Assembly: GCF_019654955.1 (NCBI RefSeq)
Contig: NZ_BPEV01000010.1
Span: forward strand, 62,001-126,000
Origin: Shewanella sp. KT0246
Lineage (GTDB): Bacteria; Pseudomonadota; Gammaproteobacteria; Enterobacterales; Shewanellaceae
Reading direction: 5' to 3'
Length of the DNA: 64,000 nucleotides
Part shown: piece by piece, positions 25,606 through 37,493 of the stretch
Layout of the letters: each line of letters opens with the position of its first letter
How positions within the stretch are numbered: position 1 is the stretch's first letter
The notes under the pieces: model-generated
What the model saw: only the letters and a program-made list of their open reading frames with translations
What the model was told of the DNA's origin: nothing
The model's database searches: none
Position numbers and translations under genes: made by a program

Positions 25606-25805
25606 AATTTGCCTTACAAAGTTGGCCTCAAACAAAAGTCATTAAGCTTGTTGCTTGAGTGTGCCTCAATGGAATAACATCATTTTACGCCTATCAAATA
25701 TAAAAATATAATTAGCATTTATTCTTATAATCATAATTTTTTGTTATCAAACGAGACATTCAAATAGCAGAAAAAATCACTTAAATTGTGCCTGCGATAT
25801 CAATG

Positions 25806-25819
25806 GATCCCATGGGATC
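25806..25819. promoter_or_regulatory. 14-bp perfect palindrome upstream of small gene
   Basis: GATCCCATGGGATC lies 41 bp before the ATG of the DUF7661-like gene, in the gap divergent from gloA. It could be an operator for either gene; no known regulator site matches. Confidence 0.35.
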
Positions 25820-25860
25820 ATTTCACTACACTGTAGCTAAGGTTTAGATCGGAGTGGTTT

Positions 25861-26079
25861 ATGTTTTTAACGTTTGATGTGTTTGGCAAAACCATGGCGG
25901 TATTGCGTAAAAACGAACAATGGCAATTATTTTTAGATTCAGGAACGGGATTGCGATCTAGGATTTATGATGTTGTGATCCCCGCCGATTTAACAGAATC
26001 TGAACTGGATAAGTATTTAGCGGATATCTTTCATGAGAATGCCAAAGGTAATCAGCTAACTGTAAGCCGCATTAAGTAA
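25861..26079 (+). CDS. Small conserved protein, DUF7661-like
   Basis: A 72-residue soluble protein starting MFLTFDVFGKTMAVLR, with the phrase SGTGLRSRIYDVVIP followed by a helix (LTESELDKYLADIFHE). I recall this pattern from a small uncharacterised family; the name DUF7661 is from memory and should be checked. A ribosome site (CGGAG) precedes the ATG. No function is known, and it stands alone between gloA and the phosphatase. Confidence 0.7.
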   Translation: MFLTFDVFGKTMAVLRKNEQWQLFLDSGTGLRSRIYDVVIPADLTESELDKYLADIFHENAKGNQLTVSRIK

Positions 26080-26370
26080 TTCTTTATCTTGGTTTGCTAC
26101 AACAGATTAATCATTAATCTATCTTGATTTCGCCAGTGCCCTCTTCATTGCTCAGATAACAAACTATGCCACAAACCCTTACCAGTGCTAGGTTTCAGCC
26201 ATTTAATTAGGATGGTCGGTCACCTGATTTTTTAATGCGCTAGCGTTGTTGGATTACTGTTCGCTATTGAGCTAATTACGTTTAATTATTTGTCAGCTCG
26301 ACATTTATGTAGGGTATTTAACCACTCGATAAATTGACTTATTTGAACTGGCCACTGAATATTACACGCA
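26080..26370. other. Noncoding gap
   Basis: I see neither a gene nor a clear regulatory motif in this stretch; it ends at the bidirectional terminator at 26371. Confidence 0.5.
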
Positions 26371-26401
26371 AAAAAAAGCGAACCATTGGGTTCGCTTTTT
26401 T
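26371..26401. terminator. Bidirectional terminator
   Basis: AAGCGAACC-ATTG-GGTTCGCTT with flanking A and T runs lies between the small plus-strand gene and the converging phosphatase gene. Confidence 0.9.
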
Positions 26402-26449
26402 AGTTAAATGCGCGCTCACATAGCCCAAAGGCAAGCTTGAATAAATCAG

Positions 26450-26941
26450 CTATGCATAGGCATGTAAATAAGCCAATTGGACAGGGTTTCTAAGGGCTTT
26501 AGGTCTGATATTTTGCACTTCAGCAACCACTTTATCTACTGGCCAGCCTTGAGCTAATAAAATCAATCCAATGACCAAACCTGTTCGGCCAGTTCCGCCT
26601 TTACAGTGCACAGCGATTTTGCCTTTATTGGCAATCAGCGCCAAAATTTGCGATCGATATGTTGCCCATGCAGCTTCAAAATCATCACTCGGTACTGCAT
26701 CATCAAGGATCGGAAGTTGCGCCCAAACGATATTATTATCGCTGCACACAGTCGGTAAAGATTCAGCGTTATTAACAGCCATTTCTTTATCAAACATCAG
26801 TGTCAGTAACATATCTGTGCCGGCTTGCTTTAATGTGCCAACAGAGTCAGTCAACGACGCCTCTTTGGTGCCAGGGCAAGGTGTAAAAATCAGCTGAGCA
26901 CCGTTATCCAAAGTTAATGCATCAAACGGATGTGTCGACAT
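26450..26941 (-). CDS. Dual-specificity/tyrosine-like phosphatase
   Basis: Cys-dependent phosphatase of 163 residues. The P-loop HCKGGTGRTG (Cys113, Arg119) is the CX5R signature with an intact nucleophile. The general-acid loop may be in LPILDDAVPSDDF (about 77-88). It resembles the cyclin-dependent-kinase-inhibitor-3/DSP-like group found in bacteria, where substrates may be phosphoproteins, phosphoinositides or nucleotides. It has its own terminator, and no kinase gene is adjacent. The family is clear; the substrate is unknown. Confidence 0.85.
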   Translation of the reverse strand: MSTHPFDALTLDNGAQLIFTPCPGTKEASLTDSVGTLKQAGTDMLLTLMFDKEMAVNNAESLPTVCSDNNIVWAQLPILDDAVPSDDFEAAWATYRSQILALIANKGKIAVHCKGGTGRTGLVIGLILLAQGWPVDKVVAEVQNIRPKALRNPVQLAYLHAYA

Positions 26942-29743
<2,802 letters not shown>

Positions 29744-29760
29744 TTTATTGGATTAAGCTA

Positions 29761-29796
29761 CCCGCGCGAGCCCCCTTATGCTCGCGCGGGTTCTAT
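29761..29796 (+). terminator. Terminator of katG
   Basis: The perfect 10-bp GC stem CCCGCGCGAG / CTCGCGCGGG with a 10-nt loop starts 18 bp after the stop codon and is followed by TTCTATTCT, a weak U-tract. Confidence 0.8.
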
Positions 29797-29807
29797 TCTC
29801 TAAGGAC

Positions 29808-29863
29808 AGTATTCAGTAAAGCTAGTATTCTCGTAAAGATAGTATTCTAGCGCAGATAGTATT
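29808..29863. repeat. Short tandem repeat, about 17-bp unit
   Basis: Units beginning AGTATT occur at 29808, 29824, 29841 and 29858, with internal TCGTAAAGAT-type variation, directly after the katG terminator. Confidence 0.75.
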
Positions 29864-29962
29864 AACCGTTATCTTGTTTAACCATAATCTAATACCTCTC
29901 AATATATCCTGCTAAACCGTTTTAAAAATTCACTAAAGTGCCAGTTTCATTAAGTTGATTCA

Positions 29963-30523
29963 TCACAATATAAACCCTACAGAAAGGGCTAATGCTCCTG
30001 CTGCAATACTAATGAGTGATGGGACTTTTAATTGCGGTAACTGCAGTGTAATCACCACCCCACTGATAATGCTAAATGCTAAACTTATCCCAAACAGGAT
30101 AGAAAATACTTTGAAAAAAGACCCAGCAAACCCTTTATGAATAATTAATAATTGCATCAAAAAGTCATGTTCTTTGATGTGAATTTCTAAAGTATTCGGA
30201 TCATCAGTCTTGGCTAAAATCACCTCTTGTCGATGCCCGTACCAATCATGCACGCCTTCCCAATAATAATCTTCTGGCAGCGGTAAATGTGACTTCCCTT
30301 CTAAGAAGTTAACCACAAACTTTTTAGCACTTTGCTCGTTATCAGGCCAGCCTTCAGTTGTTGGCACAAAGTATTCGATATCTTTGCTGACTTCACCTTT
30401 AATATCAAAAAAGTACAACATACCTGTGATGATATAAATCAGGGTAATGGGCAGAAAAAAACACGCAATATAACCGTGTAACTTCATCCATAACAATCGT
30501 GTTTTTGCTTTCATTCTTGTCAC
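29963..30523 (-). CDS. PepSY-associated membrane protein of the iron module
   Basis: Inner-membrane protein of 186 residues related to PepSY-TM proteins often linked to siderophore or heme uptake. An N-terminal membrane helix (about 15-38, after MKLHGYIACF) is followed by a periplasmic stretch and two C-terminal membrane helices (about 132-155 and 165-186). The phrase LLIIHKGFAGSFFKVFSILFG resembles the second helix-associated signature of the family. It lies downstream of the TonB receptor on the same strand, with a hairpin terminator between them that may reduce its expression. Ferric-reductase or assembly functions are suggested for relatives, not shown here. Confidence 0.75.
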   Translation of the reverse strand: MTRMKAKTRLLWMKLHGYIACFFLPITLIYIITGMLYFFDIKGEVSKDIEYFVPTTEGWPDNEQSAKKFVVNFLEGKSHLPLPEDYYWEGVHDWYGHRQEVILAKTDDPNTLEIHIKEHDFLMQLLIIHKGFAGSFFKVFSILFGISLAFSIISGVVITLQLPQLKVPSLISIAAGALALSVGFIL

Positions 30524-30533
30524 CTATCAAACT

Positions 30534-30563
30534 AAAAAACGGTTATGGCAAACGCCATAACCG
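30534..30563 (-). terminator. Terminator after the TonB receptor gene
   Basis: CGGTTATGGC-GTTT-GCCATAACCG followed by six U's on the minus strand, 20 bp past the receptor stop and just before the PepSY gene. It implies attenuated read-through between the two genes. Confidence 0.9.
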
Positions 30564-30583
30564 CGACAGTCATTTAAACAAAA

Positions 30584-32632
30584 TTAAAATTGATAACTTA
30601 GCGACACTCTGATGTCACGACCAGCTTCATACAAACCCGCTACGCCTTCCCAGCCAGGAATATCGTTATAATCGCCGACACTCGAATGGTCACGATAGTG
30701 CTCATCAAATAAGTTTTGAACCGCAAGGTTTACTTTAAGTTGATCACTGTCTAGTGGTAGCCATTGCACATAAATATCATGGACGTCATAGCTTGGTTTA
30801 TCGATAAACTGTGTCTGATCGATCCAGCCGATCTCAACGCCTCGTTGCAACACTTCGATATTGTTCAGATCATCAACATACATGAAGTTCCAGCCTAGCT
30901 CCCAGCTATCAGATAATAGGTAGCTGACATTTAATCCCCATGTATCACCACGGGCATTGGCTAAACCAATATGCTCATAGCCTTCTACGGTATTGCCGTT
31001 TAGCTCAGAATCATTGTTACTGTAACTAGCAACAACATTCAGGCCGTCATACCAATAGTTTGCCTTCAGCTCAAAACCTTGCATTTCAAGCTCGCCGACA
31101 TTTTCATAAAATACACCACGGCCAATTTGATCTAATATCACATTATCAATATTACTTTGATAAACCGATGCAGTTACTTGCCAATGGTTGTCGCTGTAGG
31201 TTAAGCCTATTTCAGTATTGTCCACTTCTTCCGCTTTTAAATCAGGATCTATTGATACCCAATCTGGCGCTTGCTCTAAGGTAAAGGCATCGCCGACTTC
31301 TTTGCCGCGCATGGCTTCTGCATAACCAACAGTTAATAACCAATTATCATTAAACTGATAATTCAAACCAATATTTGGGCTAACACCGTCACTGTCGGTT
31401 TCATTTTGATAAGTGGTTTGCTCTAAGTCATATTGATCGTAACGTACACCCACACTCAACAATAAAGCATCGGTGATTTGCCAATGGTCTTGGATGTAAA
31501 TACCCAGTACTTGGCCTTCTTCTTCGAATTTACCGACACTGGCATCCCATGCCCAATCTTGCCAGATAGCATCCTCTGCTAAGTATTCACTAGAGACTTC
31601 GTCTTGGCGCAGCTCAAATCCATAGGTCAAGGTATGACTGCCAACTAGCGATACATTGCGAATATCAAAACCATAGGTCGTCATGTCTCCACCGTATTTC
31701 CCCCAGCGATCGTACCTGTCTTGCTCAACGCTAGCACTGGTATGGTATAAGCTGGTTTCAAGGTTCACATATCGGTTAAGGTTAAATTGATGGTTCAGCA
31801 CAAAGGTGGTTCGATCACCTTCGATAGGAAATAAAGTGTCGCCCTCTAATGTCGGCCAGTTTGGACGTGCGCCAAAGTCACCTTGTTCATTACGCTGCTC
31901 AACACTGATGCTCAGTTGCTGATTTTCAGTTAACTCACCATTCAGTTTGAAAAAGCCTAATTGCTGCTCAGCTGCCGTGCCAAACAACTCGTTACCAGCA
32001 CCGTCTTCCATGTTTTCTCGATCAACATAAACATAAGACCCCATAGCGCCCCAGTTATCCGTCAATCTGCCATATAAAGTCCCGCTGGCTTGATAACCAT
32101 CATTGGTGAAATAACCCCCTTTAACTGTGCCACCAAAGCGTTCATCAGCTGCAAGTAGATCATCAACATTTTTGGTTTTAAAGCGAATGGCACCACCTAT
32201 CGCTCCTGCACCACTGGTCGCTTCACCAGCGCCCGCTTGCACATCGACTTCTTTTAATAATTCAGGGGAAATAGCCACACGGCCTATGTGATGAAATAGT
32301 GTTCCCGTTTGAGGAGCACCATCGACGGTAATATTGAGTAAGGTATCTTCAAGACCACGGATATAGATTTTTTGCGCAATCCCAACTGAGCCACCGACAG
32401 ATACAGAAGGCACAAGCCTAAAAATATCTGCAAGATCATTTGCTTGAAACTTTTCTAGTTCTTGCGGTGTAATGACGGTGTTAGTGGTTTGTCCTACCAC
32501 TGTCATTTTCTCTATCGAGGCTAAGCTTTGCTCCTCTTCAGATTCAACCGCAATGGCTTGGGGGCCAAATGTGGCTAGCGCAACGGCTACTACCAATGGT
32601 TTAAGCGTCATTGGTGATCTAGTGTTTTTCAT
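30584..32632 (-). CDS. TonB-dependent receptor for iron chelates
   Basis: Outer-membrane ligand-gated channel of 682 residues. It has a signal peptide (near QAIAVES), a TonB box-like KMTVVG (about 43-48), a plug domain (about 50-165, with IYIRGLEDTLLNITVDGAPQ) and a 22-strand barrel ending ...RVSLSYQF. A Fur-box-like site lies 32-50 bp upstream, and a two-component system and PepSY protein adjoin. This suits uptake of a ferric siderophore or heme. I could not identify the ligand; no heme-receptor FRAP/NPNL motif stands out, which leans toward a siderophore. Confidence 0.88.
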   Translation of the reverse strand: MKNTRSPMTLKPLVVAVALATFGPQAIAVESEEEQSLASIEKMTVVGQTTNTVITPQELEKFQANDLADIFRLVPSVSVGGSVGIAQKIYIRGLEDTLLNITVDGAPQTGTLFHHIGRVAISPELLKEVDVQAGAGEATSGAGAIGGAIRFKTKNVDDLLAADERFGGTVKGGYFTNDGYQASGTLYGRLTDNWGAMGSYVYVDRENMEDGAGNELFGTAAEQQLGFFKLNGELTENQQLSISVEQRNEQGDFGARPNWPTLEGDTLFPIEGDRTTFVLNHQFNLNRYVNLETSLYHTSASVEQDRYDRWGKYGGDMTTYGFDIRNVSLVGSHTLTYGFELRQDEVSSEYLAEDAIWQDWAWDASVGKFEEEGQVLGIYIQDHWQITDALLLSVGVRYDQYDLEQTTYQNETDSDGVSPNIGLNYQFNDNWLLTVGYAEAMRGKEVGDAFTLEQAPDWVSIDPDLKAEEVDNTEIGLTYSDNHWQVTASVYQSNIDNVILDQIGRGVFYENVGELEMQGFELKANYWYDGLNVVASYSNNDSELNGNTVEGYEHIGLANARGDTWGLNVSYLLSDSWELGWNFMYVDDLNNIEVLQRGVEIGWIDQTQFIDKPSYDVHDIYVQWLPLDSDQLKVNLAVQNLFDEHYRDHSSVGDYNDIPGWEGVAGLYEAGRDIRVSLSYQF

Positions 32633-32663
32633 AATTCGCCTTTATCTACATCCAAAAGTTAAT

Positions 32664-32682
32664 GCGAATTATTATCATTTAC
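32664..32682 (-). promoter_or_regulatory. Fur-box-like site before the TonB receptor
   Basis: On the minus strand the site reads GTAAATGATAATAATTCGC. TGATAAT-A-ATTCGCA matches the 7-1-7 Fur consensus (TGATAATnATTATCA) at 12 of 14 paired positions. Iron-repressed expression of the receptor is therefore likely. Confidence 0.65.
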
Positions 32683-32803
32683 TAACATTTACGATAGTAC
32701 TTTTACAATTGTTACATTTGCACAATATCCACTTCGTTATAACTGAGCCACAACTGAGCCGTTAGCTCCTACAATGCATGCATAAAGCGTTAGCACTTAA
32801 GCT

Positions 32804-34141
32804 TTACACTTTAGGTAAGACAACTGTCATACAAAGCCCACCATCGATACGATTATCTGCTGTGACTTGACCTCTGATTGCCAATAGCTGCCTTTTAGCC
32901 AAGGCTAAACCTAATCCGAATGAGCTACCATCACGCTCTCGTGATTTATCGACTCTGAAAAAAGGATTAAAAATGGTGTTCAATAGATGATGTGGAACCC
33001 CAGGCCCTTGATCTTCAATAGTGATTAGATATTGATATCCATCATCTTTAAGCTTCACCATCACACTTTTTCCATTGGGTGTATAACGCAGTGCATTACG
33101 AAGAATATTCTCGATTGCCTGACCTGCCGCGCGGTGACTTGAGTGCTCAATCAATGCGCTTGCGGGGAGTTCACATTGAATGTCCACTTTCGGGAATTCA
33201 AACTTAGCATCATCAATGACCACATCAAGTAAGTCAGTTAACTCCAGTGATTCACTTTGAAGTTTGGGCTGCTCATTCTCAAGCCATGCAAGGGTTAAGG
33301 TGTCTTCTACTAGCTTACGAATATGTTTCGATTCTCGGCTAATGCGATCAAAATGCGCCGAAGGTGCTGAGGTTTCGGCCGATGCTAGCGCAATATCTAA
33401 GCGTGTTAATGGGGTACGCAATTCATGGGATAAATCCGCAATAAGTTGCCGCTGGCTAATTAATTGCTCCCCGATGCGAATGGCCATTTGATCAAACGCG
33501 AGGGCTAAATCAGCAAACTCGTCATTTCGGTTTCCCATCAAGGTCGCAGCTCTAACATCATAATCACCTGCACTAAAATGACGAGTGGCTAATTGCATTT
33601 GTTGTAACGGCCGCATGATGTAGCGATAAAGAAAATACGACAATAAGGCTAATAAAATCGTTGGCACAATGATTTGCATTGTAGCCTCTGTATATTGCCA
33701 ATAGGTACCGGGTCGCATTCTATTAGGGAGTTGGATCAGTAAACTCGTTTGACCTTGGCTAAATGGCAACTCCATTACTGGGTTTTGTTCAAAATATAAA
33801 TGGATTTTCCAATCCACGCTGCGCCCTAAGTTATACCCGGTATAAAAACGCTCTTTTAACTTATCTCCGGCGATATGCTCGATGTCATAGCTGGCAATGG
33901 TAACCCAAGTATTTTCTTGAGTTTGTAGCTCATTTAACCAAGCGTTTAATTTATCTAAATCACCTGCTTGATAAAGCTGTTCAGCTTTTTCTCCCCACTG
34001 GGTTAGTTGCTGGCGATCTTGCAGCGCCAGTAAACTCATCCCTTCTTCTGTTCGAGTAGTGAGATGGTTAATTAAGTAAAATAGCGCAACAACGCCCGTG
34101 GCAATGACTAAGCAAAGCTTCCAAAATAATCGACGATTCAT
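32804..34141 (-). CDS. Two-component sensor histidine kinase
   Basis: Inner-membrane sensor kinase of 445 residues. It has a membrane helix at about 8-25, a periplasmic sensor region (about 26-155), a second helix (about 157-178), HAMP (to about 232), HisKA with the phospho-acceptor in LSHELRTPLTR (about 242) and HATPase_c (N box ENILRNALRYTPNG, G boxes DQGPGVP and SSFGLGLALAKR). Its ATG overlaps the response-regulator stop by 4 bp, so the pair is translationally coupled. Position upstream of a TonB receptor recalls PfeS-PfeR of Pseudomonas; sensing of iron or a siderophore is an inference. Confidence 0.9.
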   Translation of the reverse strand: MNRRLFWKLCLVIATGVVALFYLINHLTTRTEEGMSLLALQDRQQLTQWGEKAEQLYQAGDLDKLNAWLNELQTQENTWVTIASYDIEHIAGDKLKERFYTGYNLGRSVDWKIHLYFEQNPVMELPFSQGQTSLLIQLPNRMRPGTYWQYTEATMQIIVPTILLALLSYFLYRYIMRPLQQMQLATRHFSAGDYDVRAATLMGNRNDEFADLALAFDQMAIRIGEQLISQRQLIADLSHELRTPLTRLDIALASAETSAPSAHFDRISRESKHIRKLVEDTLTLAWLENEQPKLQSESLELTDLLDVVIDDAKFEFPKVDIQCELPASALIEHSSHRAAGQAIENILRNALRYTPNGKSVMVKLKDDGYQYLITIEDQGPGVPHHLLNTIFNPFFRVDKSRERDGSSFGLGLALAKRQLLAIRGQVTADNRIDGGLCMTVVLPKV

Positions 34142-34815
34142 ATGCAGCAGTATCCTTTTCCATGACAGGTGGTAATACGCTGGCCGGGGCCTTGAGCTTG
34201 ATTAATTTTTTTTCGCACACGGCTTAAATGCATGTCTAAACTGCGGTCATAAGCGCTAATACTGCGATTTAGCACTTTTTGATACAGGTAAGCTTTACTG
34301 AGCACTTCACCTTGATTCAGCATCAATTCCCATAAGAGCTTAAATTGAATCGGGGTAAAATCGAGGATCAGGCCATCTACTGCAACCTGTTGCGATTTGG
34401 CATCAACTAATAAGTTTTCAAGGGTCATTTGCTGCAATAGCACAACCCTGTCTTCGGGTGAGCTGCGTCTTAATAACGCCTCTATACGAAAGAGTAATTC
34501 TGTCGTGCTAAAAGGTTTAGCCACATAATCGTCAGCGCCTTGACTAAAGCCTTGAATCCGCTCTTGCTCAGCCCCCTTTGCCGTCACCATGATCACTGGA
34601 GTTTGAGAGGATTTTCGTAAAATATTAAGTAATGAAAAGCCATCTCTTTTAGGGAGCATGACATCTAATAAAATAAGCTGATAATGATCTGACGATGCTT
34701 TAATTAATCCTGTTTCACCATCAAAACATTGCTCAACTTCATATCCTTTTTGGCAAAGAAGCTCTGCCAGTTGATTGTTTAATTCTTGGTCATCTTCAAT
34801 GATAAGTATCGTCAC
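34138..34815 (-). CDS. OmpR-family response regulator
   Basis: Two-component regulator of 225 residues. The receiver domain has acidic pocket EDD (7-9), phospho-acceptor Asp51 in LLDVMLP, and the conserved Lys in AKPFS. A winged-helix DNA-binding domain follows (about 125-220, with YDRSLDMHLSRVRKKI). It is the first gene of the kinase pair. The C-terminus GKGYCCI is unusual in carrying two adjacent Cys, where relatives usually have GxGY plus aliphatic residues. Likely targets are its own operon and the downstream TonB receptor gene. Confidence 0.9.
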   Translation of the reverse strand: MTILIIEDDQELNNQLAELLCQKGYEVEQCFDGETGLIKASSDHYQLILLDVMLPKRDGFSLLNILRKSSQTPVIMVTAKGAEQERIQGFSQGADDYVAKPFSTTELLFRIEALLRRSSPEDRVVLLQQMTLENLLVDAKSQQVAVDGLILDFTPIQFKLLWELMLNQGEVLSKAYLYQKVLNRSISAYDRSLDMHLSRVRKKINQAQGPGQRITTCHGKGYCCI

Positions 34816-35140
34816 GTTATATCCATAATCACTGGTTAAATAAAAGCCATTATTTAGTCAGTGTATTTCATCCGCTATAGGTAACTCTATAACTGACAAT
34901 GTAAATAATGATAATTTAAGAGAATTAGAAATAACAAATAGATAATGGTGCGACAAAATAACAGGCGTGTGAGAGTGTGGTATAGAGTTAGCTGGATACT
35001 GGCTAATTGCTAACGGCTAACGGCTTTAGTATCCTTTTAAAATTCCTCGTTAAACCGATGGTCAGCACTACTGATAGTAACTGACCACCCAGTTTCATAT
35101 TATGAATGAGCAATGTATTGCCATTCATTTTTGATGCAAT
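34816..35140. other. Promoter region of the two-component pair
   Basis: Holds a partial Fur-like site and, near 35007-35025, a small tandem duplication (GCTAACG). An inverted repeat TGGTCAG (35059-35065) / CTGACCA (35081-35087) without U-tract lies 54 bp beyond the stop of the OsmC-YcaO gene. No coding sequence is seen. Confidence 0.5.
34898..34920. promoter_or_regulatory. Partial Fur-box-like site
   Basis: The stretch GTAAATAATGATAATTTAAG contains one intact TGATAAT half but a poor second half. It lies about 85-120 bp before the response-regulator ATG. It is suggestive only because the downstream receptor also has a Fur-like site. Confidence 0.35.
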
Positions 35141-37324
35141 CTATTGAGCAGCCAATTTACGCGCTTGATGCAGTTTCTTATAGCTTTCAATCAAGCGTAA
35201 ATGAGGCTCAATGCCTTCAAGGTTGATGCTGGTTTCAGTTAGGCCATAGAATCTCACTTCACCTGTTACGCTACCAACCACATTTTGCATCACTTCTTCG
35301 CCGAACATACGGGTAAAGTTATGGATAAAGTGCTCAAGTTCCAGCTCTTCATCTAACTCAACTTCTAATACAGCATTAACAGCTTGATAGAATAAGCCAC
35401 GCTCAACCGTATTATCGTTAAATTGCAGGAAGTCTTCGACTAACTCAAGGGCTTCTTCAAGAGCACCTAATGCAAGGTAAATTAAGATTTTTAACTCAAT
35501 AATCGTTAACTGTCCCCAGACGGTATTTTCATCAAACACAATACCAATCATGGTGCGAATGTCAGTGTAGTTATCTTGCTGACTTTCATCTAAACGGTTA
35601 ACCAAATCCACCAGCTCTTCATCAGATAAACGATGCAGATTTAAAATATCTTCACGATAATCTAAGGCTTTATTGGTGTTATCCCAAATCAGGTCTTCCA
35701 CAGGGTAAACTTCAGAAAAATCAGGGACCAACATACGACAAGCTGATGCACCTAACTGGTTAAACTCAGCGGTATACACCTCTTTACCTAAGGCTTCTAA
35801 GATGCCGAATAAGCCGTTTGCCTCTTCTTCAGATGTACCTGAGAAGTCCCATTCACAGAATTCATATTCTGAATTGCTGCTAAAGAATCGCCATGAAACC
35901 ACACCGGTTGAGTCAATAAAGTGCTCAACAAAGTTCTCTGGCTCACTCACTGCCATGCTGTTAAATGTCGGCTTTGGCACGTCATTTAAGCCTTCAAAGC
36001 TGCGGCCTTGCAGTAACTCAGTAAGGCTGCGCTCTAATGCCACTTCAAAGCTTGGGTGGGCGCCAAATGAGGCAAATACGCCGCCCGTTTTAGGGTTCAT
36101 TAAGGTCACGCACATCACTGGGAATTCACCACCAAGTGAGGCATCTTTTACCACGACAGGGAAACCTTGCTCTTCTAACCCTTTAATACCCGCAAGAATG
36201 CTTGGATACTTTTCTAATACGGCCATTGGTACATCAGGAAGGACAATTTCTTGCTCAATGATTTGGCGTTTAATGGCTCTTTCAAAGATTTCAGACAAGC
36301 ACTGCACTTGGGCTTCTTGCAGGTTATTACCTGCGCTCATGCCGTTACTTAAAAATAAATTTTCAATCAGATTTGATGGGAAATAGACCGTTTCACCATC
36401 GCTGTGACGTGTGTAAGGAATCGTGCAAATACCGCGCTCAATATTGCCTGAGTTAGTATCAATCAAATGCGAGCCATTTAACTCTTCATCTGGGTTATAA
36501 ATTTCAAGGGTGTACTCGTCTAAAATGCCTTGTGGTAAAGCATCGTCTTCTTCAAGTTCAAACCACTTTTCATTGGGGTAATGAACAAACTCGCTGTTGG
36601 CGATCTCGTTGCCAAAAAACTGATCGTTATAGAAGAAGTTATTGTTTAAACGTTCAATGAACTCGCCTAACGCTGAGCATAATGCACTTTCTTTGGTTGC
36701 ACCTTTACCATTGGTAAAACACATTGGCGATGCTGCATCACGAATATGTAATGACCACACGTTAGGGACGATGTTGCGCCACGATGAGATTTCAATTTTC
36801 ATCCCAAGATCAGCCAGCATCCCGGTCATATTTTTAATGGTTTCTTCAAGCGGTAAGTCTTTACCTAAAATGTAGGTAGACTCATCACCATCAGGTTGTC
36901 CCATTAGCATGGCGTTCGCATCACTATCGAGGTTTTCAACCGTTTCTATTTTAAATTCAGGGCCTGTTTGCACGACCTTTTTTACCGTACAGCGGTCAAT
37001 GGAACGCAATATGCCGGTACGATCTTTCTCTGAGATATCATCAGGCAGTTCAACTTGAATTTGAAAAATCTGGTTGTAACGATCTTCAGGGTCAACAATG
37101 TTGTTTTGCGATAGGCGAATATTGTCGGTCGGAATATCACGTGCTTTACAATAAACCTTGATGAAGTAAGCCGCACATAACGCAGATGATGCAAGGAAGT
37201 AATCAAACGGACTTGGCGCTGAACCATCACCTTTATAGCGAATAGGCTGATCGGCCGTAACCGTAAAATCGTCAAACTTGGCTTCGAGCCTTAAGTTATC
37301 GAGAAAGTTAACTTTGATTTCCAT
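35141..37324 (-). CDS. OsmC-YcaO fusion protein
   Basis: A 727-residue two-domain protein (ATG at 37324; an upstream TTG at 37339 is less likely). Residues 1-130 form an OsmC-like domain (FDYFLASSALCAAYFIKVYC, with a candidate peroxidatic Cys). Residues about 150-600 form a YcaO ATP-dependent domain (landmarks ALGEFIERLNNNFFY, ECLSEIFERAIKRQI-like segment, ELLQGRSF), and the rest is a helical C-terminal region. E. coli YcaO lacks the OsmC part and assists RimO-dependent methylthiolation of ribosomal protein S12. The same role is possible here. YcaO domains also make azolines and thioamides in peptides, but no precursor-peptide or RiPP gene adjoins. Confidence 0.88.
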   Translation of the reverse strand: MEIKVNFLDNLRLEAKFDDFTVTADQPIRYKGDGSAPSPFDYFLASSALCAAYFIKVYCKARDIPTDNIRLSQNNIVDPEDRYNQIFQIQVELPDDISEKDRTGILRSIDRCTVKKVVQTGPEFKIETVENLDSDANAMLMGQPDGDESTYILGKDLPLEETIKNMTGMLADLGMKIEISSWRNIVPNVWSLHIRDAASPMCFTNGKGATKESALCSALGEFIERLNNNFFYNDQFFGNEIANSEFVHYPNEKWFELEEDDALPQGILDEYTLEIYNPDEELNGSHLIDTNSGNIERGICTIPYTRHSDGETVYFPSNLIENLFLSNGMSAGNNLQEAQVQCLSEIFERAIKRQIIEQEIVLPDVPMAVLEKYPSILAGIKGLEEQGFPVVVKDASLGGEFPVMCVTLMNPKTGGVFASFGAHPSFEVALERSLTELLQGRSFEGLNDVPKPTFNSMAVSEPENFVEHFIDSTGVVSWRFFSSNSEYEFCEWDFSGTSEEEANGLFGILEALGKEVYTAEFNQLGASACRMLVPDFSEVYPVEDLIWDNTNKALDYREDILNLHRLSDEELVDLVNRLDESQQDNYTDIRTMIGIVFDENTVWGQLTIIELKILIYLALGALEEALELVEDFLQFNDNTVERGLFYQAVNAVLEVELDEELELEHFIHNFTRMFGEEVMQNVVGSVTGEVRFYGLTETSINLEGIEPHLRLIESYKKLHQARKLAAQ

Positions 37325-37493
37325 TGAATACACCCACAACTTGCTTAGCTAATATGTTTAAATCAGCGCTAACGATCGCGCCTATCTATCGAATTGGGTG
37401 AATTATCGGTGTTTTTGCTCCATTAGTCTTGGATTAATTAAAATAAAACTCGATTGTGGCTGATTATCCGCTATTTTCCGCCATCAGCTACAA

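Noticed and set aside
35141..37324. RiPP biosynthesis locus around YcaO
   Set aside because: No precursor peptide, dehydrogenase or E1-like partner is adjacent; the OsmC-YcaO architecture suits the housekeeping YcaO group better.
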